Translations under genes and position numbers: made by a program | Source of the DNA: Faecalimonas sp. | GTDB taxonomy: Bacteria > Bacillota_A > Clostridia > Lachnospirales > Lachnospiraceae | Reading direction: 5' to 3' | NCBI GenBank assembly: GCA_026169575.1 | Contig: JAPFCT010000336.1 | Location: 1 to 6,844, forward strand | DNA length: 6,844 nucleotides | The notes under the pieces: model-generated | Database searches by the model: none | What the model saw: the letters and a program-made list of their open reading frames with translations, nothing else | What the model was told of the DNA's origin: nothing | In this document: one piece after another, positions 1-4,902 of the stretch | Layout of the letters: every line of letters starts with the position of its first letter | How positions within the stretch are numbered: position 1 is the stretch's first letter

Positions 1-418
1 GCGCAACTCTCTGCTTCTGTCCTCCTGAGAGCTGGTCGATCCTTTTATATAAATGTTCCCTCAGACCGAGCAGATCGATCAGTTCTTCCACTTCTTTTTT
101 GGTTGAAATCTGTGGTTTATTCCGCAGACCATAAGTGATATTGCTGTATACGTTCAGATTCGGAAACAGTGCATAATCCTGAAATACAATGTTAAATCCT
201 CTTTTTTCCATCGGCACATCTGTGAGATCTTCCCCCTGAAATTCAATCTTCCCACTGTCAGCATCCGTAATCCCGAGGATCATATTCAGCAGAGTCGTCT
301 TCCCACAGCCGGATGGTCCAAGAATGGATACGATCTCCCCCTCTTCGATCTCAAGATTGATCTGATCTAAAATTGTCACGTTGTCATATGATTTTCTGAT
401 ATTTTCCAGTTTCAGCAT
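1..418 (-). CDS. ABC transporter ATP-binding protein, N-terminal part (cut by window edge)
   Basis: Translating the minus strand from the ATG at 418-416 gives 139 codons that stay open to the window edge. Seen directly: an A-loop Tyr11, a Walker A motif GPSGCGKTT at residues 34-42, the Q-loop in VFQDYALFPNL with Gln80, and the signature LSGGQKQR at 130-137. Walker B, the D-loop and the H-loop lie outside the window. This is the ATPase subunit that drives a membrane importer or exporter from the cytoplasmic face. The GFNIVFQDYALFPNLNVYSNI stretch resembles the importer ATPases of the spermidine/iron/phosphonate/thiamine type, but the substrate cannot be read from this fragment and no permease or binding protein is visible. 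The start is supported by AGAAAGGAA at 433-425, seven bases upstream. The gene follows a terminator at 550-572, so it probably has its own promoter and is not part of the operon to its right. Confidence 0.95.
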   Translation of the reverse strand, partial: MLKLENIRKSYDNVTILDQINLEIEEGEIVSILGPSGCGKTTLLNMILGITDADSGKIEFQGEDLTDVPMEKRGFNIVFQDYALFPNLNVYSNITYGLRNKPQISTKKEVEELIDLLGLREHLYKRIDQLSGGQKQRVA

Positions 419-495
419 GTTCAGTTCCTTTCTGCGGCACACCGTGGGTCCGCTTCTATATTTATGTTCATTTGTTATTCATTCAGACAAATGTT

Positions 496-501
496 ATTAT
501 A
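496..501 (-). promoter_or_regulatory. Possible -10 element for the ABC ATPase gene
   Basis: The minus strand reads TATAAT here, 77 bases upstream of the ATPase start and downstream of the preceding terminator. No good -35 hexamer lies 16-18 bases further upstream. An alternative pair in the same stretch is TTTACA (550-545) with TATGAT (529-524), but its spacer is only 15 bases and its -35 overlaps the terminator tail. The ATPase gene needs a promoter somewhere in 419-549; the exact one is uncertain. I see no riboswitch-like fold or coding sequence in this interval. Confidence 0.35.
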
Positions 502-546
502 AGGCACGCTGAAACGTCTATCTATCATACAAACATCAAACCTATG

Positions 547-572
547 TAAAAGGCAGGTAAAATACCTGCCTT
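547..572 (-). terminator. Intrinsic terminator of the surface-protein operon
   Basis: On the minus strand AAGGCAGGTA, loop TTT and TACCTGCCTT form a perfect 10-bp stem with a 3-base loop (550-572). The stem begins inside the lipoprotein stop codon (573-571). The T tract after the stem is short, about four Ts including the last stem pairs, so termination may be incomplete and some transcripts could run into the ABC ATPase gene. On the plus strand only two Ts follow the stem, so it is oriented for the minus strand. Confidence 0.7.
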
Positions 573-1287
573 ACTCTGTCTCCTCCGACTCCAGAATCTT
601 TTCCCATTCTTTCTGTATCTTCTTCTCTACATCCCGATAAGAAGTCTGAAACCGAACTTTTCCTATATTGTATCCAAATTCCTGGATACATTTTTTCTCA
701 TCTTTTTTCTCCTCATGCATCTGCGAATCATCCAGCGCCTGCAGTTTGAAACTTTTCCTGACCGGGCGGAACCTGCGGTCAAACTCAATATTGACTCCGG
801 TCAGCTCATATTCTCCTTTGATCACGACCCCGGACATGACCGCCAGTTCCTGCTCAAACGCCTCCAGCTGTTTTTTCTTCACAACCTTTATATTATAATC
901 GTTCTTCCGGATATCAGACACTTTCAGATTTAGCTGCCGGATGGAATCCAGATAGGAATCTGCATATAACTCCGGATTCACTTCCGGATCTGACTCATAG
1001 ATCTCACTTCCTTCGCTCTCTCCATAAGAGATCCCTACTTCCGTTCCCGCTCTGTAGCTGTGCATTCCCCACTGTACATCTTTCGGTATGACTGCTCTGT
1101 CATTTTTCAGATCAAACCGGACTTCCTGCTGATGATACCCTTCTCCAAGTACTACATTGATATAAGGCTCCTCCTTCAAAATACTGTTGATCGTCGTCTT
1201 TCCCGGGATCTGCTCTGCACAGCCCGTCAGACTCCCCAATACGGCCACAGCCAGTATCACACACAGCCACTTTTTATTCTTCTTCAT
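571..1287 (-). CDS. Surface lipoprotein, paralogue of the upstream membrane protein
   Basis: This is a 238-residue lipoprotein. It starts MKKNKKWLCVILAV, a basic n-region and hydrophobic core followed by a lipobox LTGC with the lipidated Cys at residue 23, so the mature protein should be anchored on the outer face of the membrane. The ATG at 1287 is preferred to the in-frame ATG at 1305 because GGGAGGGAA (1300-1292) is spaced correctly for it and it gives a standard signal peptide; the longer reading would add six residues (MVGGNV). The rest is a single soluble domain, residues 42-231, that aligns with residues 103-288 of the preceding gene product, then an acidic tail. I do not recognise a named family or catalytic motif. 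It follows the upstream stop by 21 bases (3 bases if the 1305 start is used), implying one transcript, and a terminator overlaps its stop codon. A binding or partner role in an envelope complex with its paralogue is inference. Confidence 0.88.
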   Translation of the reverse strand: MKKNKKWLCVILAVAVLGSLTGCAEQIPGKTTINSILKEEPYINVVLGEGYHQQEVRFDLKNDRAVIPKDVQWGMHSYRAGTEVGISYGESEGSEIYESDPEVNPELYADSYLDSIRQLNLKVSDIRKNDYNIKVVKKKQLEAFEQELAVMSGVVIKGEYELTGVNIEFDRRFRPVRKSFKLQALDDSQMHEEKKDEKKCIQEFGYNIGKVRFQTSYRDVEKKIQKEWEKILESEETE

Positions 1288-1291
1288 CACG

Positions 1292-1300
1292 TTCCCTCCC
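1292..1300 (-). promoter_or_regulatory. Ribosome binding site that sets the lipoprotein start
   Basis: The minus strand reads GGGAGGGAA followed by CGTG and then ATG at 1287. The site lies downstream of the alternative ATG at 1305, which has only A-rich sequence upstream, so the 1287 start is favoured. Confidence 0.75.
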
Positions 1301-1308
1301 ACCATTTT

Positions 1309-3252
1309 TTATTTTCCTTCTTTTTGATAATCCTTCGCCGAACGATACCGCTCTCTATACTGATATTTTTCAGGACTCTTCCATACTTTCTTCATTGTCT
1401 TTTTTACCTTATTTTCAAGATAAATCGTGCTTTCTTTTTTCTTTCCCGGGGATGCGGGAAGCACATCAAGGCACTGGTGTGCCTCCTCATGATTCGCCGG
1501 TGCATAATTAAAAGACTCTGTATCCACAATCGTCTTTCCCTCAGCAGCTTTCTGGTTTGGATAGGCCTCCGTGCTACTTACAATCCCGGTCACTTCATCT
1601 ACTTTCAGAATATCCCACTCCGTAATAAATGCTCCGGTCTGCACATCGATGATAAATTCCGACAGCCGGTTCGGCGTAAGCACCTTATCATACTCCTGCA
1701 CCTCGAATCTCCCTTTCCGCAGAATCTTATTATGGTGTCTGGAAGGTTCCCCATAATATAAGGAAAACTCATACTGTTTTGCATAGTTTTTCAGCTTCTC
1801 ATAGTCGGTCTTTCCTTCAAAGTGTGTTCTCACATACGCAATATTCTGTCTGTCAATATACATGCGGAACTGATGGATCTTCTGATCATCCAGGATCTTA
1901 TAAGCGCCGCTCTTTTTCTGCCAGGCGGTCCGCACGCAGGCCGCATATGCTTCCAGAAATTCCGCATGCGGCGGCATCTCACTGTCAAACTGATACTCTC
2001 CTGCCAGCTGGAGCATCTCATTTCCATCGATGTATCCTCCCATCTGGGAAATGACAAGCAGCGCTTTCTCTTTCGCTTTCAGTCCGCTCACTTCAAACAT
2101 ATATGTGTAAACGTCTGATCCCACCTTGTGTACTTCCGCAAACAGATCTTCCAGTTCTTTTAAATACACTTCCTGCGGGATCTCTGTCAGAGAATCTTCC
2201 CGGAATTCCCCAAATCTTGCATCGATTGCTTCCAGATAAGCAAAAACCGCACGGCGGTCCCACCCGTCCTGCAGGATCAGCTCTTCTGACTGCTCTCTTA
2301 AAATAGAAAGGAAACTTTCATCGGCTGCCCGCGCCACATTCGATAAATCTTCAATATACTGTTCTGCAGTCACCTCTTCTTCCGGAACGATTTCCTGGAT
2401 TTCTAACAAGATTTCATTATATCGATCCTCAAAAGACTGTTCTTCCACAAGATCATCATATGCAAACTGCTGCTGCAATTCCTGCTCCACGACACGGAGA
2501 TCTTCTTCCGCAACCGTCTCCGACTGCAAAAGGAACTGCACAGTCTCCGGGCGGCACAGTTCATCAAACCGGATCCGCACTGCCGCCAGCTGCATGGCTT
2601 CAATGTCCACTGCCCCCACATACGAAAGCGCAGTCAAAAATCCTTCGGTCTGTTCCTGCCCGGTCAGTTCCATCTCATACCCTTGATCTCTGACCATCTG
2701 CTCCGTCAATCCCAGATTCGCGATCGGAAGCAGGAAAAACTGTGCATCCAGCATATCTGACAGTTCCGTGTAAGACTCGTATTCTTTGATACCTCTGTAT
2801 TTCCCATAGAAAATCCTCGCAGTCTCACCATCGCGTATCACGACCTGCTTCTCCCCGGCATTCGGCTGCACGATCGTCCGCTTTCCATAAATATCATACT
2901 CCGCCTCCTGCCCGAGATAGCGACTTCCGAGGGTTACCCGCATATAAGTAAGTTCTCCCAGCAGATCCTTCACAAGAGTCTCTTCCGGTTCCTTGACAAT
3001 TCTTCCATCCCGGTCCGAGTTTTCCGTCTTCTTTCCATCCTGTACGTTTCCATCCTGCACACCGTCATTTCGATTCTCTCCATCCTGACTGGATTTTTCG
3101 GATACAGTTTCCCCATTTTCATCAATCTGCTGTGCAAACACATTTCTACCGGGGTCTTCCCGGATCAGAAACATACTGCCTGCTAAAATCCCTGCACCTA
3201 TTGTTAAAATCATAAATATGCTTCTTCTTTTTTTCCACACGCTCTTTCTCAT
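1309..3252 (-). CDS. Membrane-anchored extracytoplasmic protein of unknown function (647 aa)
   Basis: Residues 1-11 are strongly basic (MRKSVWKKRRS) and 12-30 form one hydrophobic segment, without a lipobox or clear cleavage site, so this looks like a signal anchor with the bulk outside the cell. Residues 41-92 are a polar Asp/Asn/Gly/Lys linker with VQDGN-VQDGK repeats. Residues 103-288 form a domain homologous to the downstream lipoprotein. Residues 295-647 are a separate region with an acidic helical first half and a conserved-looking core (RTAWQKK 441-447, IAYVRTHFEGKTDY 471-484, FIIDVQTGAFITEWD 533-547, ESFNYAPANHEEAH 579-592) and a very basic tail. From memory the C-terminal part is reminiscent of the streptococcal DUF3114 family; this is unchecked. 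No enzyme can be assigned. The ATG has no good ribosome site (GAAGCGGTAACCGA precedes it), suggesting translational coupling to the small upstream ORF. It is the main gene of a short operon. Confidence 0.9.
   Translation of the reverse strand: MRKSVWKKRRSIFMILTIGAGILAGSMFLIREDPGRNVFAQQIDENGETVSEKSSQDGENRNDGVQDGNVQDGKKTENSDRDGRIVKEPEETLVKDLLGELTYMRVTLGSRYLGQEAEYDIYGKRTIVQPNAGEKQVVIRDGETARIFYGKYRGIKEYESYTELSDMLDAQFFLLPIANLGLTEQMVRDQGYEMELTGQEQTEGFLTALSYVGAVDIEAMQLAAVRIRFDELCRPETVQFLLQSETVAEEDLRVVEQELQQQFAYDDLVEEQSFEDRYNEILLEIQEIVPEEEVTAEQYIEDLSNVARAADESFLSILREQSEELILQDGWDRRAVFAYLEAIDARFGEFREDSLTEIPQEVYLKELEDLFAEVHKVGSDVYTYMFEVSGLKAKEKALLVISQMGGYIDGNEMLQLAGEYQFDSEMPPHAEFLEAYAACVRTAWQKKSGAYKILDDQKIHQFRMYIDRQNIAYVRTHFEGKTDYEKLKNYAKQYEFSLYYGEPSRHHNKILRKGRFEVQEYDKVLTPNRLSEFIIDVQTGAFITEWDILKVDEVTGIVSSTEAYPNQKAAEGKTIVDTESFNYAPANHEEAHQCLDVLPASPGKKKESTIYLENKVKKTMKKVWKSPEKYQYRERYRSAKDYQKEGK
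3032..3061 (-). repeat. 15-bp in-frame tandem repeat in the linker of the 647-aa protein
   Basis: Two adjacent 15-base units on the plus strand, TTTCCATCCTGTACG and TTTCCATCCTGCACA, differ at two positions. They encode VQDGK and VQDGN in the extracytoplasmic linker (residues 65-74). A decayed related unit, CTCCATCCTGAC, lies near 3078-3089 (SQDGEN). Each unit is five codons, so slippage would change linker length without breaking the frame. Confidence 0.7.
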
Positions 3253-3327
3253 TCGGTTACCGCTTCTTTTCTTATCTTAATTTTTCTATGCCTGTTTCGA
3301 TCCTGATATGCATCTTCAAACTTTCTT

Positions 3328-3408
3328 TCAGTTTTCCCGTTCCTCTTTCAGACTATTCTCTTTTTCCATTTTCAGCGCCCGCATCCGATCCTTTATCGTT
3401 TGTCTCAT
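3328..3408 (-). CDS. Small highly charged ORF leading the surface-protein operon (26 aa, possibly frameshifted)
   Basis: The ATG at 3408-3406 is preceded by a near-perfect ribosome site, GAGGAGGA (3420-3413), and a strong promoter 30 bases upstream. The reading frame gives a 26-residue peptide, MRQTIKDRMRALKMEKENSL followed by KEEREN, then TGA at 3330-3328. It has no hydrophobic segment or Cys and should be cytoplasmic and helical. I do not recognise it. The +1 frame continues in the same Lys/Arg/Glu-rich style for 28 codons (KTERKFEDAYQDRNRHRKIK and onward, ending EAVTE) to a TGA at 3251-3249 that overlaps the next ATG as ATGA. With a one-base shift in the GGGAAAA run (3332-3338) the gene would encode 52 residues and be directly coupled to the next gene. 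It may therefore be a short leader peptide, a frameshifted gene, a sequencing indel, or a recoding site; the sequence alone cannot decide. Confidence 0.6.
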   Translation of the reverse strand: MRQTIKDRMRALKMEKENSLKEEREN

Positions 3409-3412
3409 AATA

Positions 3413-3420
3413 TCCTCCTC
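3413..3420 (-). promoter_or_regulatory. Strong ribosome binding site of the small ORF
   Basis: The minus strand has GAGGAGGA, then TATT, then ATG at 3408. This is the best ribosome site in the left part of the operon and is the main evidence that the short ORF is translated. Confidence 0.75.
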
Positions 3421-3439
3421 TGTCAGTTGATTTTATGCA

Positions 3440-3468
3440 ATCATAGCAGACTCTCCCCCGATAGTCAA
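3440..3468 (-). promoter_or_regulatory. Sigma-A type promoter of the surface-protein operon
   Basis: On the minus strand TTGACT (3468-3463) and TATGAT (3445-3440) are separated by exactly 17 bases, and TGC directly before the -10 makes an extended -10 element. The -35 overlaps the TGA stop of the AraC-type gene (3467-3465). The start point would fall near 3433, giving a leader of about 25 bases to the small ORF. The operon can therefore be expressed independently of the regulator gene, although no terminator separates the two and readthrough is likely. Confidence 0.8.
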
Positions 3469-4691
3469 TGAATCGCTGCCACATATTCCCGGGCTGTTTT
3501 TCCCATATATTTTTTAAACTCTACGCTGAACTTCGCATAACTGGAAAACCCGGTCATAATCGCGACCTCCGTAACCGGGAAATCTCCGGTTCTTAGAATC
3601 CCTGCTGCCTTCTCAACACGAAGACGGTTCAGATATTCTCCGACTGTCACATGCATCTCCGCTTTAAAAGTTCTCGACAAGTACCCAGGACTAAAATGAA
3701 TCGCCCCGGCAATCTTCTCCATTGTAAGCGGCTGGTCAAAACATGTATACATATACTGGATTGCCTTTGCAACCGGCGCCGAATGTCCTTTCGTCTTTGT
3801 CTCCATCACGATCTGACAGTATGCGCGCAGCATCTCCTCCTCCAATATCGCTGTCTCCAGCCCGCTTTTTGCCTGCTCAATGCGGATCGCAAACAGATCG
3901 CTGAGTCCATGGACACTCACAACATCTGCCCCTCCATCTACCGCTGCGATCCGACAGATCGTGTTGACTGTAAATAATAAATTTTTCTGTGAGCGAAGCG
4001 GATTATCCGGTGTCCGGTAGAAAAACTCTCCTTTACTCATCTGTGAGATCACTCTCTTTGCCATCTGAAAGTCTCCCTCTTCCACCGCCGTTCTCCACCG
4101 CCGTTCTGTCTCGTAATTCAGCAGTACATCCGTCTTTTCAAGAAGATCTTCCCGCTCCCGCCTGGTCTCCTTTAACTGTTCTTCCTGATCGGACGTCTCC
4201 TCATAAATGACCGGGATCTGCTTCCATTCCGGGCATGTCCTGATCAGATATAAGACTACCTCCGCCACAGACTTTGCCCGGTTGGAAAAATACGGAAACT
4301 GAGAATACAATGACTCATACTTTCCTTTCCGGGAAAGTGATAACTTCTGGCTGTGAAGGATTTTCAGAACAAGCTGTTCTGAATAATGCTCCGTCAGAAA
4401 CGGCCCCACCGACAGATAATAGCTGCTGTCTTCCTTTACCACCTTCAGATCCATGCATACAAGGTGAAATTCCGGCAAATACCGGTAAAATACGCTGTCC
4501 TCCTTCGCTTTTTTTAACTGTTTCCACATTTTCTCCGGATGATCGCAAAGTTTTCCACATAATTCTTCCGGATATGGATTTTTTGTGAATTGAACAAGAC
4601 AGCTTCGGTCCCCATCATAGACCGTCAGATCAACTTTCAGCGCCTTATGCAAGACTCTGGCAGTCTGCACCAGTTCTTCCTCTGTCTTCAT
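3465..4691 (-). CDS. AraC-family transcriptional regulator
   Basis: This 408-residue protein ends in a two-helix-turn-helix AraC DNA-binding domain, roughly residues 310-405. The first motif is around LTMEKIAGAIHFSPGYLSRTF (322-342) and the second around VTEVAIMTGFSSYAKFSVEF (373-392), with the family's typical GFSS.A.FS..FKKYMG.TAREY ending. The N-terminal ~160 residues are a probable sensor domain of unclear fold containing several Cys; a predicted charged coiled coil (about 166-199) leads to a helical middle segment with the NPLRSQKNLLFTVNT stretch (230-244) seen in large clostridial AraC proteins. The start at 4691 is chosen over an in-frame ATG at 4718 because AGGAGG (4706-4701) sits nine bases before it and nothing suitable precedes 4718. 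It is divergent from the GH3 gene, so control of that gene and of itself is the natural inference. The inducer is unknown. Confidence 0.93.
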   Translation of the reverse strand: MKTEEELVQTARVLHKALKVDLTVYDGDRSCLVQFTKNPYPEELCGKLCDHPEKMWKQLKKAKEDSVFYRYLPEFHLVCMDLKVVKEDSSYYLSVGPFLTEHYSEQLVLKILHSQKLSLSRKGKYESLYSQFPYFSNRAKSVAEVVLYLIRTCPEWKQIPVIYEETSDQEEQLKETRREREDLLEKTDVLLNYETERRWRTAVEEGDFQMAKRVISQMSKGEFFYRTPDNPLRSQKNLLFTVNTICRIAAVDGGADVVSVHGLSDLFAIRIEQAKSGLETAILEEEMLRAYCQIVMETKTKGHSAPVAKAIQYMYTCFDQPLTMEKIAGAIHFSPGYLSRTFKAEMHVTVGEYLNRLRVEKAAGILRTGDFPVTEVAIMTGFSSYAKFSVEFKKYMGKTAREYVAAIH

Positions 4692-4700
4692 CTTCCTTTT

Positions 4701-4706
4701 CCTCCT
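4701..4706 (-). promoter_or_regulatory. Ribosome binding site that sets the AraC-type start
   Basis: The minus strand has AGGAGG, nine bases and then ATG at 4691. The longer reading from 4718 would place this site inside the coding sequence and has only TTTCATAAAA before it. Confidence 0.75.
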
Positions 4707-4745
4707 GACATCTCCCATTTTTATGAAATCGCATATTTTAATAAT

Positions 4746-4754
4746 ATTATAGCA
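4746..4754 (-). promoter_or_regulatory. Extended -10 promoter of the AraC-type gene
   Basis: The minus strand reads TGCTATAAT, a consensus -10 with the TGn extension. No good -35 hexamer is found 16-18 bases upstream, which fits an activator-assisted or extended -10 promoter. The start point would be near 4739, about 48 bases before the ATG at 4691. Confidence 0.65.
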
Positions 4755-4772
4755 TATTTCTTAATATCCCAT

Positions 4773-4853
4773 CTCAGAAAATACGATAAAATAACGATAT
4801 GTCCTTCAGAATCTTCCGTGTCATTTCTACTCAGGAAACTACTCAGAAAATAC
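4773..4853. repeat. Repeated CTCAGAAAATAC boxes in the divergent control region (candidate operators)
   Basis: The 12-mer CTCAGAAAATAC occurs exactly twice, at 4773-4784 and 4842-4853 (69 bases apart). A third related box, CTCAGGAAA, lies at 4830-4838, immediately before the second; there the DNA is a 12-bp tandem pair, CTACTCAGGAAA (4827-4838) and CTACTCAGAAAA (4839-4850). AraC-family proteins commonly bind direct repeats, and these sit between the regulator and the GH3 gene. The left box falls at about -34 to -45 of the proposed AraC-type promoter, where it could affect autoregulation. I could not identify a convincing plus-strand -35/-10 pair for the GH3 gene in 4692-4902. Confidence 0.45.
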
Positions 4854-4902
4854 CTGACCAGGCAGTTCTGAAAGGATAAATTTCTAAGATTGGAGAAAAA
4901 GA

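Noticed and set aside
1060..1761. Long plus-strand open frame of 233 codons
   Set aside because: It lies antisense across the end of the 647-aa gene and the start of the lipoprotein gene, lacks a ribosome site and gives a low-information translation rich in His, Leu, Ile and Phe. Both minus-strand genes are well supported by signal sequences and paralogy.
3270..3335. Alternative -1 frame continuation of the small ORF (KLKESLKMHIRIETGIEKLR)
   Set aside because: It ends at a TAA before the next gene and does not give the ATGA overlap; the +1 frame fits the operon layout better, and no slippery heptamer is in the correct phase.
3446..3468. Possible hairpin GACT...AGTC after the AraC-type stop codon as a terminator
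   Set aside because: The stem is only four base pairs and is not followed by a T tract; the same bases are better explained as the promoter of the next operon.
4853..4862. Small dyad CCTGACCAGG before the GH3 gene
   Set aside because: The half-sites are four bases each with a two-base centre, too short to support a separate operator call next to the longer repeats.
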